In this document: positions 19,874-28,588 of the stretch, piece by piece | Layout of the letters: each line of letters begins with the position of its first letter | Numbering within the stretch: the first letter of the stretch is position 1 | Assembly (NCBI GenBank): GCA_947475735.1 | Contig: CANJLQ010000006.1 | Coordinates: 124,001 to 188,000, forward strand | From: Caulobacteraceae bacterium | GTDB lineage: Bacteria; Pseudomonadota; Alphaproteobacteria; Caulobacterales; Caulobacteraceae | Length of the DNA stretch: 64,000 bases | Reading direction: 5' to 3' | The notes under the pieces: generated by a model | The model's database searches: none | The model's input: only the letters and a program-made list of their open reading frames with translations | What the model was told of the DNA's origin: nothing | Program-made: the position numbers and the translations under genes

Positions 19874-21448
19874 GTGCTTACTGATTTTCGATCCATCGCC
19901 AGGATTGTGCTGTTCTTACTGGCCCTGGGGGCCGGTATGACCGGCCATACCGGTCGTTCTCTGGCGGAAGAGCCAACGACTTGCGCGCAGGACTGTTTTG
20001 TTCTCACCAGTCTGAGCATTCAGGGCGTGACGGCCTACCCGCTGGCGGACCTGTCCGGGACCTATTCGGACTACCTTGCCCGGGAGATCGGTGTGGCCGA
20101 TCTGGTCCGTACGGCCGACGCGATTACCGAGCACTACCGCCGGGATGGCTATTTCCTGACGCGCGCGGTGGTGGCCCCGGGCGACCCCGCCACCGGGTAC
20201 GCCCAGATCGTAGTCTATGAAGGCTATGTCGGCGAGGTGGTGGTCGAGGGTTCCGGCGCGGCCGCCGTCTCAGCCATCCTGGAGCCGCTGGAGCTGCAGT
20301 GGGTGCTGAAGATCGACGACCTCGACCGTCGGTTGGCTCTGGCTTCGGACGTGCCGGGCATCCGCCTGACCAACCGGATCGAACCGATCCTGGACAATCC
20401 GGCGCGGCACCGTCTGGTCGTCACGGCCGAACTCGACCGCGTCGACGCGGGCGTCTTCGTCGAGAACCGGGGCTCGGACTCCCAGGGGCCCTGGCAGGTC
20501 TATGCCTCGGCTTCTGCGAACTCCCTCGCCCTGCCGGGAGACCGAGTGACCGTCTCGGTCCTCACGGTACCTGAGGACCCGGATGAACTGACCTATGGCG
20601 AGTGGGCCTACTCCGTGCCGCTCAGCGCCGAGACCCGCGTCAGGGCTGCGGTCTCGGGCTATTCGACGAATGCCCCGCCGGGATCGAGCGGCTGGCTGAG
20701 CGGCGACAGCGTGGCGGCCTCGCTCTCTGTCACCCAGGCCCTGGCCCGCCAGCGCGATCGCAGTCTTTGGGCGAGCGCCGGGCTGGACGTCCGCGAGGTC
20801 CAGCAATCCTATGCGACCGGGCAGACCATGACGGAGAACTTGACGGTCGCGCGGGCGTCCCTTTGGGGCCAGATGAAGTCCGCCCAGGGCAATGTGCAGG
20901 CTTCGGTGCAGGTCTCGCATGGCCTCGACTGGTTCGGGGCGACCACATCCCCCCAGCCCGGCCTGACCCGCTCAGACGCCACCGGCCAGTTCACCAAGGT
21001 CAATGCCAGCGCCTCGGCCTACCGCGACGTCGGTCGGTACGCAGGCGTCTATGTCGCCGGGTCCGCCCAGTGGTCGGACGATCCGCTGCTGGGCTCCGAG
21101 GAGTTCTATGTCGGCGGCTCCGAGACCGGTCGGGCCTATGGTTATGGCGAGTTGAGCGGCGAGTCCGGTGTGTCGGCTGTGGTTGAACTGCGGGCCGGCT
21201 GGGACCCCTCGCCGACTGAAATCACCTTCTTCCAGGTCTATGCGTTCGCCGATACCGGACGAGTCTGGAACCGGGGTCCGACCGGCCATACGGACGCTGA
21301 CCTGGCCTCGGCGGGGTTCGGCACGCGCGTCACCTTCGCAGGCAGGGCCACGGTCCGGGCAGAGTTCGCCAAGCCGCTGTCGGCCGTGCCGGCCGGCCAG
21401 GTGGACGACGGCTGGCGGGCGTTCATCGCGGTCTCGAAAGCCTTCTGA
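19874..21448 (+). CDS. ShlB/FhaC/HecB-type two-partner secretion outer-membrane transporter (TpsB)
   Basis: A 524-residue beta-barrel protein. An N-terminal signal peptide ends near SLAEE (residue 33). A POTRA domain follows (FVLTSLSIQGVTAYPLADL, then HYRRDGYFLTRAVVAP). The barrel has a FIHG-like ENRGSDSQGPWQVY segment, the conserved VGGSETGRAYGYGELSGESG block that replaces the canonical VRGY motif, and a C-terminal Phe. TpsB proteins export a TpsA exoprotein, but no gene with a TPS or haemagglutination-activity domain is nearby. The start is GTG. It is divergent from the FecR gene, with a 135-nt shared promoter region. Confidence 0.85.
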   Translation: MLTDFRSIARIVLFLLALGAGMTGHTGRSLAEEPTTCAQDCFVLTSLSIQGVTAYPLADLSGTYSDYLAREIGVADLVRTADAITEHYRRDGYFLTRAVVAPGDPATGYAQIVVYEGYVGEVVVEGSGAAAVSAILEPLELQWVLKIDDLDRRLALASDVPGIRLTNRIEPILDNPARHRLVVTAELDRVDAGVFVENRGSDSQGPWQVYASASANSLALPGDRVTVSVLTVPEDPDELTYGEWAYSVPLSAETRVRAAVSGYSTNAPPGSSGWLSGDSVAASLSVTQALARQRDRSLWASAGLDVREVQQSYATGQTMTENLTVARASLWGQMKSAQGNVQASVQVSHGLDWFGATTSPQPGLTRSDATGQFTKVNASASAYRDVGRYAGVYVAGSAQWSDDPLLGSEEFYVGGSETGRAYGYGELSGESGVSAVVELRAGWDPSPTEITFFQVYAFADTGRVWNRGPTGHTDADLASAGFGTRVTFAGRATVRAEFAKPLSAVPAGQVDDGWRAFIAVSKAF

Positions 21449-21539
21449 GATCCCGCGCGGCAATCCACGCCATACCCAAGGTCATCCCGACGATAGGCAG
21501 GTTCCGCCTCAGCGATGTCCGTGACCTGGAGGGAAGAAA

Positions 21540-21615
21540 TGGTGCCGCTTAGGTGACTCGAACACCTGACCCCCGCATTACGAATGCGATGCTCTACCAG
21601 CTGAGCTAAAGCGGC
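21540..21615 (-). tRNA. tRNA-Thr (anticodon CGT)
   Basis: The 76-nt minus-strand sequence folds as a cloverleaf: acceptor GCCGCTT pairs with AAGCGGC, the D arm has AGCTCAGCTGGTAGAGC, the anticodon loop is TTCGTAA (anticodon CGT), and the T loop is TTCGAGT. Discriminator A is followed by an encoded CCA. Confidence 0.96.
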
Positions 21616-21657
21616 CTGTCGGCGAGGCGGACTGCGCCCTGCGACGGAAGCGGCTCT

Positions 21658-22323
21658 TTATACGGCGGGCCACGGCTTGCCAAGGGCGTCCAGCAGGGCG
21701 TCCTCGGTGGGATCCGAGGCGATGCGGACCTGGGCGAACCTCAGGTCGGACAGGGGTTCAGCCGCCGCAGGAGAGATGGCGACGGCGAGGCGGCCCTCGC
21801 CCCGCGGCACGACGGTCGCCAGCGCCCGGGCGGCCCGGGGCGAGTGGATCAGGACCGCGTTCCAGGCAACGGGCGGGGAGGCGCCGGTTTCAGCGGTCTC
21901 GTAGACGGCGACGTGGCGAACGCGGGCTGCGTTTCCGACCAGAGCGGCCAGGTCTCCGGCGGGCTCGGCGGCGACGGGGCTCAGGATCGTCAGACCCGAC
22001 GCCTCCGCGCGGATCAGCGCGGCCAGGGCAGACAGGTCCCCCTCCGCTGAGCGGACTGTGACGAACCCGGCATCCGCCGCGCCCCGGGCGGTAGCGTCGC
22101 CCACGGTGAAGACCGGCAGGGACCGGTCGTCAGACAGGCCTGCGAAGACGGCCACGCCGTTGCGGCTGGTGAAGGCCAGGGCCTGTATGTCGGTGAGGTC
22201 GATCGCGGGCGACAGGGGCCGGACCTCCAGGAGAGGAGCGATCACGGCGGCGAAGCCCCGCGCGGTCAATCGGGCGGCGGTGGCCTCGGCGCCGGGGCTC
22301 GCGCGCGTGACCCAGACCGTCAT
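21658..22323 (-). CDS. hemD: Uroporphyrinogen-III synthase
   Basis: HemD cyclises hydroxymethylbilane to uroporphyrinogen III. The 221-residue product is diverged, as is normal in this family, but shows VWVTRASPGAEATAARL at the N-terminus, ALAFTSRNGVAVFAGL near residue 50, FTVGDATARGAADAGF, and AVLIHSPRAARAL near residue 158. It starts 10 nt after the hemC stop, so the pair is an operon for haem synthesis. A tRNA-Thr gene follows on the same strand. Confidence 0.88.
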   Translation of the reverse strand: MTVWVTRASPGAEATAARLTARGFAAVIAPLLEVRPLSPAIDLTDIQALAFTSRNGVAVFAGLSDDRSLPVFTVGDATARGAADAGFVTVRSAEGDLSALAALIRAEASGLTILSPVAAEPAGDLAALVGNAARVRHVAVYETAETGASPPVAWNAVLIHSPRAARALATVVPRGEGRLAVAISPAAAEPLSDLRFAQVRIASDPTEDALLDALGKPWPAV

Positions 22324-22333
22324 GGCCTGACGA

Positions 22334-23266
22334 TCAAACGGCCACCCTCTGATCCCCGGCCGCCGCGTGCACCTGCTGGCCCAGCGCCAGACCGAGTTCG
22401 CGGGCGCTGTGTTCGGCGTCCGGGCCGGTCAGATCGATATGGCCCGAGCGCCGCCAGCGGGCCGTGCCGTCGGGGGCCAGCATCTCGGTGGTCAGGGTCA
22501 GGGTCGTGCCCGCGATGGACGCATGGGCCCCGACAGCGGTGCGGCAGGAGCCTTCAAGCGCGACCATGGCCCCCCGCTCGGCGGCGATGGCCAGACGAGT
22601 GTCACGGTCGTCCAGCGCCCGGACCCAAGCGTGGTCGGTGTCGCCCTCGCGGGTCTGGAGAGCCAAGGCGCCCTGGCCCGGCGCGGGCAGGAAGGCGTCG
22701 AGCGAGAGATAGCCCCGCACGGACTCGGCCCGGCCCAGCCGGTTGAGCCCCGAGGCCGCCAGCAGGATGGCGTCGAAATCGCCTTCGGCCGCGCGGCGCA
22801 GGCGGGTGTCGATATTGCCCCTGAGCATCTCGATCTGCAGATCGGGCCGCAGCGTCAGGGCCTGGGCCTGGCGTCGCAGGGAGGCGGTGCCGAGGCGACC
22901 GCCCTGCGGCAGGGCCTCTAGGGTGTCGAAATCGCGGCTGATGAAGGCGTCGCGGGCGTCCTCGCGCTCAGGGATGGCGGCGATGGTCAGGCCCGGCGGC
23001 TGTTCGGCCGGGACGTCCTTCATGGAATGGACCGCGATGTCGACGCGGCCGTCCAGCAACGCCTCCTCGATCTCCTTGGTGAACAGGGCCTTGCCGCCCA
23101 CCTCCATCAGGCGCCGGTCCTGGATCTGGTCGCCGGTGGTGACGATCTCGACCAGCACGACCTCTTCGATCGGCAGGCCCATGGCGGCGGCGATCGCCCT
23201 TTGCATCATGCCGGATTGGGCGAGGGCGAGGGCGGAGCGGCGGGTGCCGATTCGGATGGTGGGCAT
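22334..23266 (-). CDS. hemC: Porphobilinogen deaminase (hydroxymethylbilane synthase)
   Basis: HemC polymerises four porphobilinogens. The 310-residue product starts MPTIRIGTRRSALALAQ. It contains the KDVP loop (HSMKDVPAEQPPGL near residue 80), the Asp-containing TASLRRQAQAL segment, and the dipyrromethane cofactor Cys in LEGSCRTAVGAH near residue 240. hemD follows after 10 nt. The start codon is only 44 nt from the divergent tsaD start, so the two promoters must be very compact. Confidence 0.97.
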   Translation of the reverse strand: MPTIRIGTRRSALALAQSGMMQRAIAAAMGLPIEEVVLVEIVTTGDQIQDRRLMEVGGKALFTKEIEEALLDGRVDIAVHSMKDVPAEQPPGLTIAAIPEREDARDAFISRDFDTLEALPQGGRLGTASLRRQAQALTLRPDLQIEMLRGNIDTRLRRAAEGDFDAILLAASGLNRLGRAESVRGYLSLDAFLPAPGQGALALQTREGDTDHAWVRALDDRDTRLAIAAERGAMVALEGSCRTAVGAHASIAGTTLTLTTEMLAPDGTARWRRSGHIDLTGPDAEHSARELGLALGQQVHAAAGDQRVAV

Positions 23267-23310
23267 TCGGGTCCGTTGCGTCAGGGGGGCCGGGTCGTTA
23301 CCTGACGCCG

Positions 23311-24537
23311 GTGGTTACTCCATCGGACCTTAGCAGCGAAAACGGCGCGGCAAAGCCAAATGGCGACCGCGCTCAAGCAGGGAGCGACCGCGTCGCGAGC
23401 GTTAGCGCCCCAGACAAGGCCCGCGCCCAAGCCGGGAGGCTCCGCGAGCCGAGCGGTGGCGCCCTGACGGTCCTCGGGCTGGAGACCAGCTGCGACGAGA
23501 CCGCCGCCTCTGTGGTGCGTCTGCTGCCCGACGGATCGGCCGAGGTCCTGTCGTCGGTGATCCACAGCCAGATCGAGGATCACGCGGCCTATGGCGGCGT
23601 GGTTCCCGAGATCGCGGCGCGCAGCCATGTCGAGATGATCGACGGCGTCGCCGCCCGGGCCATGGCCGAGGCGGGCCTTGGCTTCGACGATCTGGACGGG
23701 GTGGGGGCGACGGCCGGGCCGGGTCTGGTCGGGGGGGTTATGGTGGGGCTGGGCTTCGGCAAGGGCGTAGCCCTGGCCCGCGATCTGCCGTTCGTGGCGG
23801 TCAATCATCTGGAGGGTCATGCCGTTTCGGCCCGGCTGGGGGCGCGGGTGGATTATCCCTTCCTGCTGCTGCTGGTCTCGGGCGGGCACTGCCAGCTGCT
23901 GGAGGTGCGCGGCATCGGGGACATGAGCCGGCTGGGCACCACCATCGACGACGCGGCGGGCGAGGCCTTCGACAAGATCGCCAAGGCCATGGGGCTGGGC
24001 TATCCGGGCGGCCCGGCGCTGGAGCGACTGGCGGCAAGCGGCGACGGATCACGCTTCGATCTGCCGAGGGCCCTGCTGGGGCGCAAGGACTGCGATTTCT
24101 CCTTCTCGGGGCTCAAGACGGCGGCGTCCCGCATCGCCCAGACGCTCCAGACCGACCAGGACCGGGCCGATCTGGCCGACGCGGTGCAGAACGCCATCGC
24201 GCGCCAGCTGTCGGAGCGGTCGGACCGGGCCATGGCCGACTATGCTGGACGACACGAGGCCCTGACCTTCGTCGTCGCAGGCGGGGTGGCGGCCAACAAG
24301 ACCGTGCGTCGGGTGCTGGAAGAGACGGCGGCGAAGCGCGGCTTCACCTTCTTGGCCCCGCCGATGGTCTACTGCACCGACAACGCCGCCATGATCGCCC
24401 TGGCGGGTGCCGAAAGGCTCCGGCTGGGGCTGGTCTCGGACATCGACGCCCCGGCCCGGCCGCGATGGCCGCTGGACGAAGCGCGGGCGATCGCCGACCC
24501 TGTCCATCCGGCGAGCCGCAAGGGCGCCAAGGCGTGA
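23311..24537 (+). CDS. tsaD: tRNA N6-adenosine threonylcarbamoyltransferase TsaD with unusual N-terminal extension
   Basis: TsaD with TsaB/TsaE adds threonylcarbamoyl to A37 of ANN-decoding tRNAs. The conserved protein begins at [18 protein letters not shown] (residue 52). It has the metal-binding HLEGH motif, [29 protein letters not shown], and [10 protein letters not shown]. Residues 1-51 are atypical, and most of them are encoded by two tandem copies of the 40-nt repeat. The only start codon in frame before the core is GTG 23311 (the next codon is GTT), yet the nearest purine-rich stretch is 22 nt away, so initiation is unclear. gpsA follows closely. Confidence 0.93.
   Translation: MVTPSDLSSENGAAKPNGDRAQAGSDRVASVSAPDKARAQAGRLREPSGGALTVLGLETSCDETAASVVRLLPDGSAEVLSSVIHSQIEDHAAYGGVVPEIAARSHVEMIDGVAARAMAEAGLGFDDLDGVGATAGPGLVGGVMVGLGFGKGVALARDLPFVAVNHLEGHAVSARLGARVDYPFLLLLVSGGHCQLLEVRGIGDMSRLGTTIDDAAGEAFDKIAKAMGLGYPGGPALERLAASGDGSRFDLPRALLGRKDCDFSFSGLKTAASRIAQTLQTDQDRADLADAVQNAIARQLSERSDRAMADYAGRHEALTFVVAGGVAANKTVRRVLEETAAKRGFTFLAPPMVYCTDNAAMIALAGAERLRLGLVSDIDAPARPRWPLDEARAIADPVHPASRKGAKA
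23369..23408 (+). repeat. 40-nt two-stem interspersed repeat, copy B (inside tsaD)
   Basis: Outer stem GCGCT/AGCGC, inner stem GCGAC/GTCGC around CGC, with CAAGC and GAGCGTT in the fixed positions. Translated in frame as part of the TsaD N-terminal extension. Confidence 0.85.
23423..23462 (+). repeat. 40-nt two-stem interspersed repeat, copy G (inside tsaD, tandem to B)
   Basis: Outer stem GCGCC/GGCGC, inner stem GGCTC/GAGCC around CGC. Relative to copy B the last outer pair has changed from T-A to C-G and the inner stem is different but still fully paired. It ends just before the conserved TsaD core. Confidence 0.82.
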
Positions 24538-24551
24538 GGGAGCCGTCTTCC

Positions 24552-25550
24552 ATGGAATTTCGCAGGGCGGGCGTGATCGGCGCAGGCGCGTGGGGGACGG
24601 CCCTGGCCCTGGTCTGCGCGCGGGCCGGACTGGATGTGGTGCTGCAGGCGCGCGAGACCGAGGTCGTCGACAGCATCCGCGCCCGGCGCATCAACGAGGC
24701 CTTCCTGCCGGGCGTGACGCTGGACGCGCGGATCACGGTGACATCCGATCTGGCGGACCTGTCCGATTGCGACCTGGTGCTCGCCGTGCCGCCCGCCCAG
24801 TTCATGCGCTACACCCTGGCGGCCTTCGCGCCTCATGCGCGGGCCGATGCGCCGATTCTGTTGTGTTCCAAGGGGATCGAGCGGGGATCGCTGAAGCTGA
24901 TGACCCAGGTGCTGGCAGAGACCCTGCCGGACGCGCCCGCCGCGGTCCTGTCGGGTCCCAGTTTCGCCGCCGACGTGTCGCGCGGCCTGCCCACCGCCGT
25001 GACCCTGGCCTGCGAGGACGCCGTCTTGGGCGAGGCGCTGATGGCGACCCTGTCCGCTCCGGGCTTCCGACCGTATCTGGCGACCGACCTGATCGGCGCC
25101 GAGGTCGGCGGCGCGATCAAGAACGTCCTGGCCATCGCCTGCGGCCTGTCCGAGGGCCGGGGTCTGGGCAAATCCGCTCACGCCGCCCTCATCACCCGAG
25201 GCTTCGCCGAGATGACGCGCCTGGGCGTGGCGTTGGGGGCCGAACCGCAGACGGTGGCGGGGCTGTGCGGACTGGGCGACCTGGTCCTGACCTGCTCCAG
25301 CCCCCAGTCGAGAAACATGAGCCTGGGTCTGGCGCTCGGTCAGGGCCAGACGATCGAACAGGCGCTGGTGGGCAAGCGATCGGTGGCCGAGGGCTATGAA
25401 AGCGCGCCTGCGGTGCGCGAGCTCGCGGCCCGGGCGGGGGTGGAGATGCCGATCTGCGAGGGGGTCGCGGCGCTGCTGGCGGGCGAGGTGACCGTCGACG
25501 GCCTGATCGATGCCCTGCTGTCGCGGCCGCTGAAGTCCGAACAGGGATGA
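24552..25550 (+). CDS. gpsA: Glycerol-3-phosphate dehydrogenase [NAD(P)+]
   Basis: GpsA reduces dihydroxyacetone phosphate to sn-glycerol 3-phosphate for phospholipid synthesis. The 332-residue product starts [20 protein letters not shown] with the dinucleotide motif GAGAWG. Later motifs are [18 protein letters not shown] near residue 136, the catalytic Lys in [14 protein letters not shown] near residue 189, and [16 protein letters not shown] near 240. It starts 14 nt after the tsaD stop, and its own stop overlaps the next start (ATGA), so tsaD, gpsA and the Rieske gene form one operon. Confidence 0.97.
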   Translation: MEFRRAGVIGAGAWGTALALVCARAGLDVVLQARETEVVDSIRARRINEAFLPGVTLDARITVTSDLADLSDCDLVLAVPPAQFMRYTLAAFAPHARADAPILLCSKGIERGSLKLMTQVLAETLPDAPAAVLSGPSFAADVSRGLPTAVTLACEDAVLGEALMATLSAPGFRPYLATDLIGAEVGGAIKNVLAIACGLSEGRGLGKSAHAALITRGFAEMTRLGVALGAEPQTVAGLCGLGDLVLTCSSPQSRNMSLGLALGQGQTIEQALVGKRSVAEGYESAPAVRELAARAGVEMPICEGVAALLAGEVTVDGLIDALLSRPLKSEQG

Positions 25551-25924
25551 GCGAGGCCCCTCCGAGCGAGCGCAAACGGGTCTGGACCACGCCGCCGGGC
25601 GTCGCCCTGTGCGCCTTGGACGACATCGCCGAGCCGGGCTCGCGCGGCTTCGTGCTGCAGATCGGCGAGGCCTATTTCCACGGCTTCGTGGTCAGGAAGG
25701 ACGGCGGCGTCGCCGGTTGGGTCGATCGCTGCCCGCACCAGGGGTTTCCCATCGCGGTCGAGCTGGATCGCTACCTTACGCCGGACGGATCGCTGATCCT
25801 GTGCGGCTGGCACGGGGCGGTGTTCGAACCCTTGAGCGGGGTGTGCGTCGGCGGGCCTTGCGCGGGCGGAAAGCTGACGCCCTGGCCGGTCGCGGCCGAG
25901 GGCGGCGTGATCCGGACGGCCTGA
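25547..25924 (+). CDS. Small Rieske [2Fe-2S] protein
   Basis: A 125-residue soluble protein. The Rieske cluster ligands are visible as CPHQG (C-x-H) near residue 62 and CGWHG (C-x2-H) near residue 87, with about 20 residues between them. No signal peptide or membrane segment is present. Such single-domain proteins (NirD-like or ring-hydroxylase ferredoxins) carry electrons to oxygenases or reductases, but no partner is adjacent. Its start overlaps the gpsA stop by 4 nt. The partner and role are unknown. Confidence 0.85.
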   Translation: MSEAPPSERKRVWTTPPGVALCALDDIAEPGSRGFVLQIGEAYFHGFVVRKDGGVAGWVDRCPHQGFPIAVELDRYLTPDGSLILCGWHGAVFEPLSGVCVGGPCAGGKLTPWPVAAEGGVIRTA

Positions 25925-25926
25925 GC

Positions 25927-26424
25927 CTATTTCTTCAGCCGCCGCGCGTTCGCGGTGGCCGCTGCGTGGATGGGCTTCAGGGCGTCGGCCTGGGCCTTGA
26001 GCAGTTCGGTGTTCAGGCTCAGCATCTGGGTCGCTGCGCGGCTCCACCAGCCCATGGCATAGCTGATCTGGGCAGAGGCCGCGCCTTGGGGTGTCTTCGC
26101 GGCGGCGATGGTCGATGCGGCGCGGGCGGCGTGGCCCATTTCGTCCATGGCGGATTTCGAGGTCCGGGCCGCGAGGTCGCCCAGGGTGCCTGCGACGGCG
26201 GCGGCCGAGGCGCTCATCGCCTCCATCTTCTCGGTGCCCATCAGCGACATCTCGCGGACGTCGGCCTTCATCGGATTGGCCAGGGCCTCGGCCATGATGG
26301 TCATGCGCGCGGCGATGACGTCCGAAGCCGCGCGCATCATCTCGCCGCCGTGGTCGGCATTGGTGGTGGCGGCCTGGGCGTTGCGAACAGCGCGCTTGCC
26401 GTCGCGGATCGTCTTGTCGAGCAT
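25927..26424 (-). CDS. Phasin family protein
   Basis: A 165-residue Ala-rich, helix-prone protein, starting MLDKTIRDGKRAVRNAQ. Long amphipathic stretches and the pattern TELLKAQADALKPIHAAATANARRLKK at the end fit phasins, which coat polyhydroxyalkanoate granules. This ATG has GGGGA seven nt upstream; an ATG at 26430 and a GTG at 26454 (overlapping the upstream stop) are alternatives. The upstream gene on the same strand is creatininase-like. phbB, a PHB-synthesis gene, is in the window but 30 kb away. Confidence 0.78.
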   Translation of the reverse strand: MLDKTIRDGKRAVRNAQAATTNADHGGEMMRAASDVIAARMTIMAEALANPMKADVREMSLMGTEKMEAMSASAAAVAGTLGDLAARTSKSAMDEMGHAARAASTIAAAKTPQGAASAQISYAMGWWSRAATQMLSLNTELLKAQADALKPIHAAATANARRLKK

Positions 26425-26450
26425 GGTCATGTCCCCGGCTTGGGCCGCTT

Positions 26451-27206
26451 TCACCGCCCGGGCAAGGTCTCATCCGCGAAGGCGGCCACGTCCTTCAACA
26501 GGGCGGGCACGGCGGCGTCGATGATCCGTTGGCCCTTCTCGGGGCTGGCCTGGGCGGGATCGGACCCGATCCGGCCGTCGGGGAAGCGGGCGCGGTAGTC
26601 GAGCGCATCGCGGATCGGACCGCTGGGCGCGATCCTGGGCGAATACTCCGCCGTCTTGATCCGGTCCGGATAGGCGGCCTGGGTCACGGCAATCTCGGAC
26701 GGTGTCGCGTGCATGCCGTGGCCGGTGGGGAAGATGGCGTTGCACAGGCCGTTCACGCCCGGCAGGTCCCACCAGTTCCGCAGCTTAAGCACATAGGGCG
26801 GCTCCTCCTCGACGAAGCTCCATTCGGCGTAAAGCTCCGAGAAGGTCGCCTCGATCGTGGCCACGTTGCCGCCGTGGCCGTTCAGGAAATAGATCCGCTC
26901 GAAGCCGTGGCGGCTGAGCGATGAGACCCAGTCGGTGATCGCCGCCATGAAGGTCGAGGGGCGGAGGCTGATGGTGCCGGCGAACGCCAGGTGATGCTGG
27001 GCCATGCCGATGTTGAAGGTCGGCGCGACGATCAGGCTGTCGTCGGCCTTCTCCGCCGCATGGGCGATGATCTCCGGGCACATCCAGTCTGTGCCCAAGA
27101 GCCCGGTCGGCCCGTGCTGCTCGTTGGAGCCGATCGGCACCACGACGGTCTTGGTCGTCTTCAGACGGGCGTCGATTTCGGGCCAGGCGGAATAGGCGAT
27201 CAGCAT
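26451..27206 (-). CDS. Creatininase/MftE-family amidohydrolase
   Basis: A 251-residue metal-dependent amidohydrolase starting MLIAYSAWPEIDARL. Metal ligands lie in VVPIGSNEQHGPTGLLGTDW (Glu, His, Asp) and a later NGHGGN motif; MHATPSEIAVTQ is also conserved. The family includes creatininase, mycofactocin peptidase MftE and riboflavin-pathway hydrolases, so the substrate cannot be assigned. The downstream phasin gene begins within a few tens of nt. The upstream gene (amine oxidase) is divergent. Confidence 0.82.
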   Translation of the reverse strand: MLIAYSAWPEIDARLKTTKTVVVPIGSNEQHGPTGLLGTDWMCPEIIAHAAEKADDSLIVAPTFNIGMAQHHLAFAGTISLRPSTFMAAITDWVSSLSRHGFERIYFLNGHGGNVATIEATFSELYAEWSFVEEEPPYVLKLRNWWDLPGVNGLCNAIFPTGHGMHATPSEIAVTQAAYPDRIKTAEYSPRIAPSGPIRDALDYRARFPDGRIGSDPAQASPEKGQRIIDAAVPALLKDVAAFADETLPGR

Positions 27207-27307
27207 GAGAACTCTCGGTCGGGGACAGGCTCCCATTCCTACGCTTCGTTGCGGCTGCGCGTCGATGCCGTCTTGCGCCCGGTGGCCGAAACCGCATCTA
27301 TCGCGCC

Positions 27308-28588
27308 GTGACCGCCCTGCCCGCCTCCATCGATGTCGCCGTGATCGGAGCGGGGGCCGCCGGCATCGCCGCCGCCCGACGACTGAGGCGCGCCGGGGTG
27401 TCGGTGGTGGTGCTGGAGGCTCGTGACCGGATCGGCGGGCGCGCCCACACGGTTGGCTGGGAGGGCCATGGCCTGGATCTGGGCTGCGGGTGGCTGCATT
27501 CCGCGGACGAGAACCTGCTGGCCGGCCGGGTCGAGGCCCTGGGCCTGATGCTGGACAAGACCCCGCCGCCGTGGCGCCAGCAGGCGTTCAACCTGGGTCT
27601 GACCCCTGAGGAACAGGCGGCCTTCGGCGCCGCCTACGCCGCCTTCGACGAGCGGGTGTCCGAGGCGGCGTCGCGCGGCGAGGACCGGCCCGCCGCCGAG
27701 CTGTTTGTGTCCGGCGAGCGGTGGAACGGGCGGATGGACGCTATCTCCGGGGCCCTGAACGGTGCGCGCTTCGCCGAGGTCTCGACGCTCGACTATGACG
27801 CCTATCAGGATACCGGAGTGAACTGGCGGGTGATCGAGGGCTACGGCACCCTGGTCGAGCGGCTGGGCGCGGATGTGCCCGTGGTGCTGGATTGCACGGT
27901 CGAACACATCGACCGGCGAGGGGCCGTCCTGAAAATCAGGACGAGCCGGGGCCTCGTCGAGGCCGCAACCTGTATCCTGACCCTGCCGACCTCTGTCCTG
28001 GCGGCGGACGGGGTGCGGTTCGACCCGCCTCTGCCCGACCTGATCGAGGCGGCGGCGGGGGCACCGTTGGGGCTGGCGTCAAAGCTGCATATGGAGGTCG
28101 ACGGCGCCGAGGACTTTCCGCCGGACAGCCAGCTGTGGGGCCGAACCGACACCGCCTCGACCGGTGGCTATCACCTGCGTCCGTTCGGCCGGCCGATGAT
28201 CGAGGGCTATTTCGGCGGCGACCTGGCCTGGAGGCTGGAAGCCGAGGGCGAGGCGGCCTTCTTCGACTTCGCGGCGACGGAGCTGTCGGACCTGCTGGGC
28301 TCGCGCTTCAAAAAGCGCATCCAGCCGGTGGCGACCTCGGTGTGGGGGGCCGACCCCTTCTCGCGCGGGGCCTATTCCCACGTCCTGCCGGGCCTCGGCG
28401 ATCCGGCGACCGGCGCGCGGGCGCGGCTGCGACGACCAGCCGAGGATCGGATCTTCGTCGCCGGCGAGGCCACCTCGCCCGGCTTCTATGGCACCGCTCA
28501 CGGGGCCTGGATGGAGGGCGAGCGCGCGGCGGACGAGGCCCTGGCGCATCTGGGCATCGAGGTGCGCCCGGCGGAGGTGGAGGCATGA
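27308..28588 (+). CDS. FAD-dependent flavin monoamine oxidase family protein
   Basis: A 426-residue flavoprotein starting at GTG. N-terminal dinucleotide motif VAVIGAGAAGIAAARRL, then VVVLEARDRIGGRAHT (the RxGGR motif of amine oxidases), and a C-terminal FAD-binding DRIFVAGEATSPGFYGTAHGAWMEGERAADEAL. It lacks a signal peptide, so it is probably cytoplasmic. Substrate unknown; family members oxidise primary amines, polyamines or L-amino acids. Its stop overlaps the nth start (ATGA). Confidence 0.85.
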   Translation: MTALPASIDVAVIGAGAAGIAAARRLRRAGVSVVVLEARDRIGGRAHTVGWEGHGLDLGCGWLHSADENLLAGRVEALGLMLDKTPPPWRQQAFNLGLTPEEQAAFGAAYAAFDERVSEAASRGEDRPAAELFVSGERWNGRMDAISGALNGARFAEVSTLDYDAYQDTGVNWRVIEGYGTLVERLGADVPVVLDCTVEHIDRRGAVLKIRTSRGLVEAATCILTLPTSVLAADGVRFDPPLPDLIEAAAGAPLGLASKLHMEVDGAEDFPPDSQLWGRTDTASTGGYHLRPFGRPMIEGYFGGDLAWRLEAEGEAAFFDFAATELSDLLGSRFKKRIQPVATSVWGADPFSRGAYSHVLPGLGDPATGARARLRRPAEDRIFVAGEATSPGFYGTAHGAWMEGERAADEALAHLGIEVRPAEVEA

